Below, in pieces: positions 20,901-31,100 of a stretch of DNA of 64,000 nucleotides (the stretch's first letter is position 1; every line of letters begins with the position of its first letter). The translations under genes were made by a program, and so were the position numbers. Below the pieces are notes generated by a model. The model made no database searches and had not been told where the DNA came from. It was given only the letters and a program-made list of their open reading frames with translations. Location of the stretch: the NCBI RefSeq assembly GCF_019649055.1, contig NW_026570306.1, positions 62,001 through 126,000 of the forward strand, given 5' to 3'. This stretch comes from Paramacrobiotus metropolitanus (taxonomy: Eukaryota > Tardigrada > Eutardigrada > Parachela > Macrobiotidae).

Positions 20901-22862
20901 GGAATCACCCGTATCGATGTGGTGCTTTACAATTGTAACGTCACCAAAAGGTCGGCGTTTAGTAGCAAATAGATCGGGATACTCAAGGAATACTTCCTTG
21001 ATCTTCGCTATTTGTTCGGCTGTCAGCTTAGAATTAATCTTAAGCGCATCAACGGCTTCTCGGATTTCTTGTTGTTCTTCCGGCGTTCGTTCGGCTAATT
21101 TAACGGAATTAATACAGATCTCATCATCTTCTATCTCTTCGTACGGTTCGAGATACCCGATGAACTGACCTTTCTTGATCGACTTTCGGCTATTATGGAA
21201 ATTGAACAATCCCAGTTCAAATTTCCCATTAGCGGGTCTTACGACACCTTCAATCGGCTTAATATGCCTCTCCATGTAAACATGTGGGCTCGGCAAGAAC
21301 ATAAACTTATCGGTCGAAAATTCTTCGGTTGGGTCGAATCGTGCTACTACTGCAGCCATATTTATACCAGGATTGATTAGAATTTTATCGGTAGCGAACA
21401 CCTTAATCGATTGGAGGCGTGGGCTACGAGAAGTAGATTCAATAGTAGGCGACTCAGGAAATTCCCAAGTCTTATCAATAGCTGTGGGGTCATCTGACTG
21501 ATCAGGTTCAGCTGATTCCCTATTATTCGGCGTCGATTCAGTATTAACTACCGGCTCTACATTTGCAATGATTAGATTAGACGCGTCAAAGGATTGAATA
21601 CTGGATAGAGTTTCGTTTAGGTCTGGTACTTTATCAGCTACAGTATCGGCATGATTCGGCTCGTTTGATTCGACATTCGCATTATTACATGCGACATCGT
21701 CGTTCGGTTGCAATCTACATTCTATAGTCGGCTCGTCTTTATTAAACTCCATTACGGACGCCATTGGGTGAAAATGTGCCCGAGGCGCTCGGTTAGCTTT
21801 AGTTATGCCTTCCGTTTCGGGAGGCATATTATTCGGCTTATATTTCGGCTTTAATCGGTAGGGCAGCTTGACAGCTGACTCGGGTTTTAGTTGAATCATG
21901 CCTTCTAAGTCGGCTCGCAAAACATATGGTACATTAAATTTGAAGTACTCAAATGCTTCCTTCAACTTCTCTTGTTTCTCTAACATCAAGAGATACTCGG
22001 CTGTGAAGGCAGAATCTAGGTTATTCGCAATTTGTTCGGCTTCCTTAGGACTAATGCCTGAAATCGGCGTACTGTCGTCTCCTAAGACAAGAATATCTTG
22101 TCGGGTTTTATGGAACAATTTCGTCAGTTCTTGTACTTCGGATACAAAAACTTGATACTCTTGCCATAACTTAGCAAACGACTTTCTCGGCGGCGGTAGT
22201 TTAATTTTCCTTTTACTCGTGGCTTTTGCCACGGGTATCGGAACAATTTCGGCTTTAGGGGTCGGCTCTTTAGGAATATCAACAGCATTAATAGTTGGTT
22301 CCGATGCCACGGGTATCGGAACAATTTGTTCAATAGTATTCGGCTTTATAGATTCAACAACTGTTGGTTCGACTACAATAGTGTGGATCCTACGGATCCA
22401 TTGTAATTCGTTATTACGGACACCATAGTTGGCACCGGCCAAGAAGTCCTGACCTAATAGCACTTTAGTGTCGGCGACAGTCGGCTTAATATAGAAAGAA
22501 TGGTTGATTAGTTCGCCAAATACTTTGACAGGTACCGTGCAGTAGTGGGTTACTAAAAATCCGCACATACCACCGATTCCTCTAATGTTTAGTGGCTTAA
22601 CTAACGGTAGTTTTTCTAGTTTTAATTCGTCGACGAACTCATTCGAGATGAGTGACGTCTCGGCTCCAGTATCGATCATAACCATAACGGTTGTGCCTAC
22701 AATGCGTGCCCACACCATTAACGGTGGCGCCCGCTTCGGCTCTTTAGTTGAATCGACTTTAGAATCATCAATATTGATTTCGTTAATAATCGGCTCGTTT
22801 AGTTCGGTCGGTTCGGTGATTCGGATACCACTAATAGTTATTATTTCAGTAGTATCCGGCAT
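17964..22862 (-). CDS. pol: Element A Pol: protease, reverse transcriptase, RNase H, integrase
   Basis: A single frame of about 1630 aa. The first in-frame ATG is at 22862, but the frame is open upstream to the gag stop and is probably entered by a -1 shift. Aspartic protease motif DTGAETS lies near residue 65. The RT carries FAYLDDIIV near 815, RNase H has ECDAST near 960 and TDHQAL further on. Integrase has an HHCC finger (HDAPASGHLG ... CYLC) near 1195-1240 and a catalytic triad D (VDLKGP), D (NTDRGTHF), E (GLVERQM) with 35 residues between the last two. There is no chromodomain; the C-terminus is acidic, then basic. All motifs are intact, so this copy could be active (inference). Confidence 0.93.
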   Translation of the reverse strand: MPDTTEIITISGIRITEPTELNEPIINEINIDDSKVDSTKEPKRAPPLMVWARIVGTTVMVMIDTGAETSLISNEFVDELKLEKLPLVKPLNIRGIGGMCGFLVTHYCTVPVKVFGELINHSFYIKPTVADTKVLLGQDFLAGANYGVRNNELQWIRRIHTIVVEPTVVESIKPNTIEQIVPIPVASEPTINAVDIPKEPTPKAEIVPIPVAKATSKRKIKLPPPRKSFAKLWQEYQVFVSEVQELTKLFHKTRQDILVLGDDSTPISGISPKEAEQIANNLDSAFTAEYLLMLEKQEKLKEAFEYFKFNVPYVLRADLEGMIQLKPESAVKLPYRLKPKYKPNNMPPETEGITKANRAPRAHFHPMASVMEFNKDEPTIECRLQPNDDVACNNANVESNEPNHADTVADKVPDLNETLSSIQSFDASNLIIANVEPVVNTESTPNNRESAEPDQSDDPTAIDKTWEFPESPTIESTSRSPRLQSIKVFATDKILINPGINMAAVVARFDPTEEFSTDKFMFLPSPHVYMERHIKPIEGVVRPANGKFELGLFNFHNSRKSIKKGQFIGYLEPYEEIEDDEICINSVKLAERTPEEQQEIREAVDALKINSKLTAEQIAKIKEVFLEYPDLFATKRRPFGDVTIVKHHIDTGDSPPIKCKPHRTSWRGREIIEEHVKEMLEKGIIRRSNSNWCFPVVLASKKNPDGTIGTRFCVNYIKLNDATKKNNYPLPSPDELLQSVADNEYYVGVDCNAGFWQIQMAEDSIEKTAFITQDGLFEFLRMPFGVCNGPATFQETMNKALVGVRNENIFAYLDDIIVAAKDFDDLIRKIRLMCECLVKVGFTLKPSKCHVGETELHFLGHIVSKAGIKTDPEKISAIQQYPKPQTEKDLRSFLGLCNYYRKFVKDFASRTRAMYGLLKGEIDVKNKWTAEHDAEFVDLKNALINAPVLVKFDPNKPTVIECDASTIGIGSILHQDGHPIVYASKLLTDAERKYPITELECMAVVFACRKFRHFIEYSHFYVQTDHQALTNLLRSVSRKEGLNGRLTRWALQLSSHKMTIQYRPGKQCDNADALSRHPVGPPVETADDDDWDEMKDRKFSTPTIRVVTITDPAEHDEDEDNFKYYRAEQEKDPVVEKRIHALEGRAESTHLIKRDPYFELWNGVLYRLTEKDGRLDRRFVVPKHMRVDIMHAMHDAPASGHLGPLKTYQAIALRYYWDGMVADIDKYVRNCYLCQHRKTERKAPPGKLQQIAIGAPWFRVQVDLKGPLPTTPRGSTYIAVAIDELTKFVIAKPIPNAKKETVASFLIHDVFLPYGTPHILNTDRGTHFHNKLLEAINHRLKIQYHFGAAYHPIGRGLVERQMQTIADSLAMYAADGREKNWDTILPFVIAAKNRVQNATTNMSPYYMLYGREQVIPADTVTKTNIPAEHASIAEYMDEFRHNLARAHELAEIYMREEFIKTAERFNKKRREDDYQIGELVLLKREKKKGETESFREKFGGRWEVTGFPYTNAVEIENKDKPGETRIVNCERLKRFNTTEEDRKGITSTISLPKTAENGLNVNVEPFIPADTVEAVEATNDTDKNNVEAAADDDQWEPESVVAETISRKNIRKKPVKLKLYVRRNKNGYVHVC

Positions 22863-22871
22863 TTCACCAGG

Positions 22872-22916
22872 CAACCGGGGAGTACTGCCGGAAGTTACTC
22901 CCCGTTGTCGTTTTCC
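22872..22916 (-). promoter_or_regulatory. Candidate -1 frameshift signal, element A gag/pol
   Basis: On the sense strand GGAAAAC (22916-22910, read G GAA AAC in the gag frame) is followed by a 6-base spacer and a stem GGGGAGTA/TACTCCCC (22903-22896 with 22884-22877). The stem extends to a bulged CAAC...GTTG. The gag TAA (22897-22895) lies in the stem. After a one-base backward slip the frame is open into Pol without a stop. The heptamer deviates from the canonical X XXY YYZ at one base. Confidence 0.55.
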
Positions 22917-24697
22917 TGGCTACTTGCTGATGTCGCGTATTCATTTTGGTTCGGCGGCGGTGAACGTGACGTCGGCCTTGGACCGATCGGTCGGCCTTGG
23001 CCTTGTACACGCGGCTGTGAATTATTACGGGAACGGTTGCCATTAGGCGTGCTCGTTCCACTACCGGTTTGGCTTCGGCTCCGGAAATCCCGGGCGTACC
23101 GGCGACCTCCGGTTACCGGGTCGTGATACGACAAATAGATTGGATTTTCGGCTCGGGGCACGTCTTTAAACTGACATGCCTCAAAGTAGTGCCCACAGAC
23201 ATCGCACTGCTGGCAGTACTCGACTACTCGACCATTTCTCATTTCCTTCTCCAAACGTGGGGCCCGGTTAGTATTCTCAGGAATACGCCCGGCGTTCTCG
23301 GCCCACAGCTGGGAACGGTTCGACTGTTGATTATTGTTGTTATTGCCGGCTGGCCTAACATTACTGTTATTAGCATTACTTGCCGGCCTAATATTACCAG
23401 TATCGTTGCCATTATTGGCTGGTCGGTTTGGTCGACGATTCCCCCCATTAATGGGGCGCGGCGGGTTTGCAGCTGCTGCCGCATAACTCGCCGGCTTCGG
23501 CTGGGTCTGTACCGTTCGAACGGTCACAGAGTCGGCATCTTGATTCTTACGTTTACTGCCGACCGGAATCACATACTTTTTGGGATTACTCGCCGTTAAG
23601 TAGCGAATCTTCTCTAAAAATTCTTCCGGCGTACGAGGATCCATGCCCTCGATTTTGTCATGCAAAGTTGCATGCGGCTTAATGCCCTTCATTAGAAAGG
23701 TCACGAATTGATCCGGCGTACCGGCATACCCGGCCTTATCTCTCAGCGTCATCATCGCCTGAAAGAAACTCTCAAGCGATTCCTGACCTGGTCGGTACAT
23801 TCGGTTCGTGAGTTCGGACAACGCATTTACAGAGCGTCTGGTATCTCCGAACCGCGCAACCAATTGGTTACGCCACTCCCGATACGTAGTCGGCTTATTT
23901 GGGGACGTGAGCAGGCCGTTGTACCAGATAACCGCCTCATCCTTCAGGCAGTAGGCCAGTTCGGCTATCTTACGCTCATCGCTTACCCATCGGTTTTCTT
24001 TTGCGGCTTGCTCGAACTTGATAAGGAAACTATCAATATCTTCCTTACTGCCATTATACGACGGCCTAGGGACTGGCTGTCGTATGGCATCGGCTAGATC
24101 GGCTTTCCTTAATGGACTATTGGTTCGACTTGTTCGTTTACTTAGCTTACGCAGTTCTTCCCGCAGGGCTTCACAAATTGCCTCTGCCTCCTTATGGGAA
24201 ACCTGCTGTCGGCTGATATGTTCTACTGTCGGGGCCGGCTCCATGCGGGAGTGCATGGTTTCGGGCTGGCCAGCGCGCATTCGCGTAGGCGGCCGTTCTT
24301 CATAATCGATCTGGTTTTCGGCGGCAGCTATCATCTGCTGGTGCGTTGCCAACAGGCGGTTGTACTTTTCGGCTAATATATTAAATTCCGACCGGTATCT
24401 CTCACTCGACTCTTGCAGCATAGAGATCGAAGCGAGTCGGTCGTTGGACTCTGTACTCAACTTTCCGTTCTCTTGTATAGCTTCGAGATACTGATTACGG
24501 AAGTTGGTCGACGAATCCTTTTCGGATTTTAGTTCGGCTTGTGCTTTTTGTAGTTCGGCTTTTAGTTGATCGATCCTATTATCCCGTTGCCTAACTTGGG
24601 CAGCGAGCCCGACGGCGGCTTCGCTTGCCTTATTATGGGAGCCTTTAGCCGTTCGTAGCTGCTCCTTTAGGTCACCAAATCGGCTTTTGTATCGCAA
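22895..24697 (-). CDS. gag: Element A Gag, main part
   Basis: 600 codons, first residues in a coiled coil (about 1-130, LKAELQKAQAELKSEK). A retrotransposon Gag domain spans about 210-340 (WYNGLL ... FGDTRRS; ESFFQAMMTL). A Pro/Asn/Arg-rich region and one zinc knuckle, CQQCDVCGHYFEAC (CX2CX4HX4C), follow near residue 495. The frame has no ATG near its beginning and opens just after a stop in its own frame. It overlaps the preceding ORF by 31 bases, so it is probably the continuation of that ORF after a shift. It ends at the TAA in the gag/pol hairpin. Confidence 0.88.
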   Translation of the reverse strand: MRYKSRFGDLKEQLRTAKGSHNKASEAAVGLAAQVRQRDNRIDQLKAELQKAQAELKSEKDSSTNFRNQYLEAIQENGKLSTESNDRLASISMLQESSERYRSEFNILAEKYNRLLATHQQMIAAAENQIDYEERPPTRMRAGQPETMHSRMEPAPTVEHISRQQVSHKEAEAICEALREELRKLSKRTSRTNSPLRKADLADAIRQPVPRPSYNGSKEDIDSFLIKFEQAAKENRWVSDERKIAELAYCLKDEAVIWYNGLLTSPNKPTTYREWRNQLVARFGDTRRSVNALSELTNRMYRPGQESLESFFQAMMTLRDKAGYAGTPDQFVTFLMKGIKPHATLHDKIEGMDPRTPEEFLEKIRYLTASNPKKYVIPVGSKRKNQDADSVTVRTVQTQPKPASYAAAAANPPRPINGGNRRPNRPANNGNDTGNIRPASNANNSNVRPAGNNNNNQQSNRSQLWAENAGRIPENTNRAPRLEKEMRNGRVVEYCQQCDVCGHYFEACQFKDVPRAENPIYLSYHDPVTGGRRYARDFRSRSQTGSGTSTPNGNRSRNNSQPRVQGQGRPIGPRPTSRSPPPNQNEYATSASSQENDNGE

Positions 24698-25395
24698 ATC
24701 GTCTTATTGCGTTTTGCGATATCTTGTTCGGCTTTTTCGTATCGGACTCTAAGGTCCGACACTTGGTTCTGCAATTCTACCACTGTATCGGTAGCTTGCA
24801 TTAACAGGCTGAACCGGGGCCCTTTCTCTCCTGTCGGCTGTAACGGCTGAATCGGCGGAATTTTTAGGACCGGTGTCAAGTCCTTGCCCAAAACCTTATC
24901 GATAAGGTTCGGACTGGAATGCGCCTTCGGTCTCAACGGTACCACCGTTGTCGGCTCATCATCGTCTTCGTCCGAAGAGTCGACCGACTCCTTGGACGCT
25001 GGTTCGCTAATATTGATCAGCGATACCGACGATTCGGTCGACGTTGTCGACGCTGTTACGCTGTCGACTCGTTCGACACTCGGTTGTGTCTCTACTTCGA
25101 TCATAGCCTCGTTTAGGTCTTTAGGGACCATCGGCGAGGCCGGCTGTTCTACCGCTTCAGGTACCGGTAGATCGGCTATTGGTGCTCTTTTCGGCTTTCT
25201 TTTATTGGTTTGCAGCACTTGATGTACTACTTCCTCACCACCGGCTACTATTTGTTTCGCTTTCCCGCGGGTAACATTGCGGGCTGCATTATCATTTGTT
25301 TCTACGTCTTTCAGCTGATTTCGAATTAATCGATCGGCTGTTCGTAAAAGGTTATTAGCGAACTGCTTTGCTTTGTTCACTGGTGTTCGCTCCAT
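24667..25395 (-). CDS. Element A Gag, N-terminal ORF
   Basis: The first ATG is at 25395 (MERTPVNKAKQF); the open frame runs from 25473. About 240 aa: a basic helical start, a Ser/Thr-rich acidic middle (SSDEDDDEP) and a coiled coil at the end (VELQNQVSDLRVRYEKAEQD). The coiled coil continues in the next ORF in the -1 frame. Either a shift joins the two, or one indel split a longer Gag. No canonical slippery heptamer is visible in the roughly 39-base window where the shift would have to occur. Confidence 0.7.
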   Translation of the reverse strand: MERTPVNKAKQFANNLLRTADRLIRNQLKDVETNDNAARNVTRGKAKQIVAGGEEVVHQVLQTNKRKPKRAPIADLPVPEAVEQPASPMVPKDLNEAMIEVETQPSVERVDSVTASTTSTESSVSLINISEPASKESVDSSDEDDDEPTTVVPLRPKAHSSPNLIDKVLGKDLTPVLKIPPIQPLQPTGEKGPRFSLLMQATDTVVELQNQVSDLRVRYEKAEQDIAKRNKTICDTKADLVT

Positions 25396-25473
25396 ATCGA
25401 CAGTTTTATCAAAATATAACCGGTATGTATTACGGTTGTATTCTAATAACGAATACGGTAAGTCAAACGGCAA

Positions 25474-27247
25474 TTCATTTTCTAGTTCCCATAAATGGGT
25501 CGGCGTAAAGTCGACTAAATTGCAAAATGACTTGCGGTTGAAATGAAAAGAAAGTAGTCGGTTAATTTCGGCAATTAATTATCGAAATTAGAGAATTTAA
25601 TTACTGCGTATTATGGTGTCGATGCACGACACTTGACGGCTATAGAGAGACACGGTAACGGCAGTTTCCGTGTCTGATAACAATCGGCTAAATGTACTGC
25701 AATATTATACAGTCAACCCTGGATTTGACCTTGTGAAGATCAAATATTTACGGCTCATGTATTCCGGTATTTCTACCGTATTCATATCGGCAAAATATTA
25801 AAAATGATCGGTATTTTGTCGACAATTATTCATGTAAATTGCAATGATTTACACTGCGCAATTTCGATATTGTTCATTTAAATGAATCGGCAAAATTTCG
25901 GCAAAATTATTAAATACAACACACGGTTGTATCGGAACGATATCCTACTATTTTCTCGCAATTTCTGCGATCGAATTTCTTCGGTTGCAGTCGACAATAA
26001 TCGCGGAAAGAAGAAAAATTACCGGCGAAATAAGTTCGTAATTCTTATGAATTACGGTTTCGGGTTTTCGGCGCACACTCAATATTAGGGTGCAATTCGG
26101 TAACGCAAAATCGGTATTGTACGGCAACCTAAATGGTTATCGTGCACTGTGAAATTTCGACTATTGTGGATAAATTCCAATGAATTTATCCTTTTTAAAT
26201 TTTAAGGAATCACGGCGATATTTATCTGCTATTGCAGGTCAAAATTTAAACGGCAGAATTGACTGAATCACGCAGATTACTGGTGCGGAATCGGTCAATA
26301 GGACGATAACACACGGTAGCTTCAATAGCTTCCGTGTACGACAGGATTTTGACAATTTGACCCTGTCAAAATATTTGAAAAATACGGCACGATTTATCTG
26401 CTAGTGCAGATTAAATTTTAACGGCAAAGTCGATTGGATCCTGCAATTAAAATTGCAGGATCGATCACACGAAAACGGTATCACACAGTAGCCCAGATGA
26501 CTTCTGTGCACGACAAAATTTAAACGATTGGGGGTAAATTCTTCATGAATTTATCTTCCCAAAATATCTAAAAATTAGCGGCAGTAGTTTCCTGCAATTG
26601 CAGAGAAAATTTCGGCGATTAAATCGACTATAAAGTCGATTGGAATACGGTAATATCACACGACATTACCACGGCAGAGCAACTCCTAAAAGCTGCCATA
26701 TTCGGCCAATTTATCGATAAATAAAAGCAATATTGCTTTTAAAATTTATCCGGCTAATTACTCTGAAAATTAATTCAGAGATTCTCGGCTTTTCTGCTAC
26801 GGCAGATCGGCTTACCTGCTGACTGCTGAACGGAATCGGCGACGTGAGACGACGACGCTGCTGACTTGCTTCGGAATTCCACGTCCGAATGCAGGATCGT
26901 TTCTTCGCTCCCGGCTTGCTCGCAGAGGTATCCCCGATGTGTGGGCTTGCTTCTGGAGTAGGTGGGAGACGGTTATCGACGGATGCCGACGGGGGATCGT
27001 AGCAGGAACTCCGCGTTGTCGGGTAACTGCTGTTGGTATCTTTCGTCGAAACTGTACGGCCGTATCCAACGCTTCGCTGTAGGCGACGTGCTGAATCCGG
27101 TAGGCCGATACAGGGAATCTCGGCTGCGCGCGCAGTTAAATTCTGGCACTGTTAAAAGTGCAAGAAATCGGCTAATTACGGCTAACGAGGCAGAATGCCT
27201 GTTTGCCTATTAAAAGAACACTCTGCTACAGGGATGCGGAAGATCGA
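25474..27247 (-). repeat. Element A leader with divergent hairpin repeats
   Basis: The 1.8-kb AT-rich leader has no gene. Between about 25620 and 26760 a unit of roughly 150-190 bases recurs at least four times. Each holds a CACGGTA...TTCCGTG-type hairpin (near 25652, 26313, 26492, 26660), a TGACAATTTGACCCTGTCA-type inverted repeat and a TGCAATTGCA segment. The short motif CGGC is dense on the plus strand throughout. A packaging or translation-control role is possible. Confidence 0.6.
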
Positions 27248-27265
27248 ACCCGCAAATCTCCACCA
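27248..27265 (-). promoter_or_regulatory. Element A primer-binding site
   Basis: Directly after the 5' LTR the sense strand reads TGGTGGAGATTTGCGGGT. TGG is the complement of a tRNA CCA end. The match may extend further: the plus strand here looks like a tRNA 3' part, with a GATCGAACC box-B-like stretch. I cannot name the tRNA. Confidence 0.65.
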
Positions 27266-27593
27266 TGTAAGCACGCCGTGCGCGTGTCACAGAAATGCGA
27301 ACGGAATCGACGTGCTACCAAACGAAAGCTTTATTAAAATAGCAAATTTTAATAAAGGCAAAGTGCCCGACAAATCTAGATCATCCTCTGGATGACATCT
27401 AGCAGGAAAAACAGAAAGCAAAGGGAAAAACAGCATCGACCAGTCAAGATATTCTTGGCTGGGAGAAGGCAAAATCATCGAGTGAAGGCCGTGTATTTTA
27501 ATACACGGTCGAATCGGCAAAAACAGACCGGAGAGACGGTGCGGCTATCCACGCAGCCCCACTATCGTGGGCGGTGGCACCGGCCTCCTAGCA
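27266..27593 (-). repeat. 5' LTR of element A
   Basis: 328 bp, identical to the 3' LTR except for a 16-bp insertion at about 27396-27411 that partly repeats neighbouring sequence. It carries the same AATAAA-overlapping hairpin (27329-27357). The 500 bases between this LTR and copy 3 show no gene, only a TTCA/ATTC simple repeat near 28050-28068. Confidence 0.93.
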
Positions 27594-28111
27594 CCTGTAC
27601 CTGAGCAGTTTATCAAAGCCAATAGAATAGACCAATAGGTCTAATCTGTTGGCTTTGAGTGTGCGCATCCAAAAATTCGTGCAGAGCCACTGCATGCTGT
27701 GGTGCAGGCAAAGAAGAGAGAGGCTCTCTCAGCAGTGACTGCTGTTAAAATCCGGAATCCGCTTTAAACGCTTTTGTGTCATTTAGCCCAGCTAACAAAG
27801 CACGATCTTCTTGACCTCATTGCCGAATGTCGATTGCATTCTCGTACAGACTGGTGGTAGAATCCCGGGCTGAAACAATACCAAACTGTACTGGCGTTGA
27901 CCGGATCTAGGCAGCAGTCTGATCAGTGGTGGCTGAATGATCGTGACAACAGTGCAATGATGCTTTATTAGAGTTCATATTCTGATTTTTGCACAGTTTT
28001 CATTTCACATCAGGAAGATGTCTTTGCCAGACAGTGTGATCTGGGGAAAATAAATTCATTCATTCATTCTGGATTTCGATTTGCCGCGGTTATTACTCGC
28101 TAACTGTGGAA

Positions 28112-31100
28112 ATGGAGAGCTTTCTCGACGCACCAGAGGGTGGTTGTCGTTCTTTCGCTGCGGGGGATGTTATCATGTCGTGTGATCCGTTTGTGTGGGC
28201 ACTGGAATCCAGCGCCTACAAAACGCACTGTGCTTTCTGTTTCTATAAGAGCGAATCTTTAAGGACGTGTGCCGGATGCCGTTTGCACCGCTACTGCAAT
28301 GCTACCTGTCAGGTAAGTAACGACTCATCGATGCAGCAGCCGGGTTCCCTGTGGTTCCCTCGGGCCTCGCGAAGTGTCTGGAGCCTGCCTGACGCTGCAT
28401 CTAAGAAGCTTGATATAATAAAGCCCGTTGGAATATTCTCGGAGATTGTCATACAGTCGTGTGACATGTACCACATATTGTATCCTTGAATTACTTCCTA
28501 GACCGCCGACTGGAAACTGGAGCACAAACTGGAGTGCGCAACCCTGGCCAAGATGGACACGGGAACGAAGATGGAGGCGGTCCGCCAATCGTCGGGCTGC
28601 GGGACAACTTTACAGTTTTACACCGCCCCTGGAGTTAGTCATCAAAATGGCCAACAAAGTCAGGGTAATTTTATGTAATTTATCATAATTATCTATAACA
28701 AAATTTATTTTTGAGACTTAATATCTGTTATCCTTAATCCGAATATTTAAGCGTAATTTTCCAAAACTGGCACCCATTTTCACTAAAGCAACACCATATG
28801 CCATAATTATGTAATTACTAATTTAACTATCGTCAGTATTACTCAGTAAAATAATAAATAAGCTGCTTTACTTACATTTTTTCACGATTTGTGCTTGCGT
28901 GCTGGTTTTAGGCACCAGGCCTGCCGCCCTCGATTACGGAGATTTTATGTAGAAAATCTAAAAAAAAATAACTTGAAAAAACTGCAAATCACTCATTAAA
29001 CGAGACTTATCACAGTTCGAAAGATGAATAAACCAGGGGAATTTTAATTTAATAAAAAATGGCTTTCCAGCTGAACACGATGGTGAACCTCCCCGGCAAG
29101 GGAGTGCGCCCTGCGCGGGAGCTGGTGGAGATGCTGCCGCAACATCCGGCGTATCAGGACAAGAAAAGCATGCAGAAGAGGATGGGGTTGGTTTTCCTCG
29201 GCACTCTTATCTTTATCTTCTCTTTCTTGAGTGCCGTACATTTTCTCGCAGACTTCCGGACGTGGAGCCGCTCTCGGGGGTCGCTGTGCTGGATATCCTC
29301 ACCTACCACGCCATTGTCGCCTGCAATACGGAGACCATCTACAATACGGTCAGCGGCACCGCACCCATTGGATTCGCCGTGTACCCGGTGAAGCCGCAGC
29401 GCCTCATGACGGCGGTGTGCTGGGATGTCAATGTCGTCATCAACTTCCGGGGACGCTGTATGGTCATCCACGCCACCGAAGACATCCCCGTGTACAACGG
29501 GATGAAGGATGTGAGTTTGCTTTCTTCACGTCCTGTAACGTACACAGGTGCAGTAGAAACGCCATGTAGTGCTTTTTCCCGTACGTTCGTAAAACTGTGA
29601 ACTACAGGTATCGGTAATCTTGTACTGTGCCAACCAATTCGCTGTTACAATAAAGACTGACACACAAAAATTGTGTCATACCTGTGCAGATTACTAGGGT
29701 GATGTATCTCGAAATGCACGTGTTTTCTGTGTAGGACTGTTTGTACGACTAAAACCATGAATGACCAAGGTTATAAACGCTTTCATGCGATTTGTCTGCA
29801 TTAAGGCAATGATGTAGAAATATAACAAATTCCAGTTTCGTATTACATATTTTAATTAGCAACTTTCCTTACAGCTGCGCTTCAGTAATTTGCGACAACA
29901 GTTCTTCTCGACGAGAGACGAACGTCGTGGCAATTTTGAGAAGAGTACCGGCGGACATCCGTGCACATGCCGGAAATGCACGGAGAAATATGTACGCTTC
30001 CAGCCAGAAATTCTGGCAATTCAAATTGTATCAACGATCCTGGTTAAACTCTGACGGTCGTAGGATGCTGAGATCAATATGCTGAAGTGTGTGACTGCCG
30101 GCTGCAGCAGTCGGATTCCCAGCGACCGGCGGGCGATGGAAGCATGCACGGATTGCGGCGCCGTCAACGGCGAACGGCTGAAAGAATTCCGTCGTTACAT
30201 GCAGCGGTTCGCCTCCATTAAGGCCAGCTATCCCGCGCAGCCCAAGATCACCAAAGCCCAGGGGATGCTGCTGTGCGAGGAGATGGACGCGGCCGGCATC
30301 CTGCAGCCGGATGCGCATTTTCGTTTTGTCTGCGGCTGGGAACTGCCGCGCAAGTACTTCCTGGAGGACCGCTTTGAGGACGGCTGGAAGATGACACAGG
30401 AAGTGGTCGCCTGTATGCGGTAAATGTGCACTTTAATTTCATACGCATTATCCTAAAAAAAGGTGATGATGCCACATTTAACCTTGTTTGCTAGCTTAAT
30501 TTTTGAACCGGTTAAGGAATTTGGCCCGGTACATACTACATAGCACCAAGAAGATCGGTTTATAATGAGACTTTTGATACACTTGAATGCATTTACGTTT
30601 TGGAATTTTGATTCACCCGTAACTTTCCAACCGGATGGCCGCGCGCTAAGGGATTTCACGCCTACGTATACAAATTCTTTGGCTATAAAATATCATAAAG
30701 CAATGCATGAATGTGTCTGGGAGTGCTCGACAGCGAAAGTTCCCTTGGATGTACATGAATTTGATGTTATGTACCGGACCAAATTACATACTTCAATTAA
30801 AGAAGAAGGATAAAAAAATGATGATACTGATAAGTGATAAAATAATCCGCTGAGCCCAGATTTATCTTTAGAAGCATCTATCCCAAGTACGAAACGTACG
30901 GCGCTGTGCTGCTGACGCTAGCTACCATGCATGCCGCCGAAGCGTTGGAAAAGCACGTGGTGGACAGAGTGAAGAAGCTGCCGAAGCCGGCAAAGAAACA
31001 GCTGGAGAAGCTATCCTCCGAAGCTTTTCGCGTCCTTATCGAATACTGTCAGGCGGCGCTGCATATCATGACGGTGGTGTATGGGGAGGAATCCGAGGAA

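Larger units (their letters stand above)
13658..27593 (-). mobile_element. Ty3/gypsy-type LTR retrotransposon, element A (complete)
   Basis: A 13.9-kb minus-strand element bounded by TG...CA LTRs and flanked by the 4-bp duplication CCTG (13654-13657 and 27594-27597). Sense order: 5' LTR (27266-27593), primer site, 1.8-kb leader, split Gag, Pol in PR-RT-RH-IN order, then three extra ORFs, then the 3' LTR (13658-13969). The LTRs are identical except for one 16-bp indel and Pol is unbroken, so insertion is recent. The length is more than double that of a usual gypsy element because of the leader and the three 3' ORFs. No polypurine tract abuts the 3' LTR. It lies between the F-box-like gene and SMYD-like copy 3. 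Confidence 0.93.

Noticed and set aside
22864-23061. Third-frame ORF over the gag/pol junction
   Set aside because: It does not connect to Pol; the -1 frame does.
27225-27265. tRNA-like 3' half next to the 5' LTR of element A
   Set aside because: No matching 5' half or anticodon arm; its position marks it as the primer-binding site.
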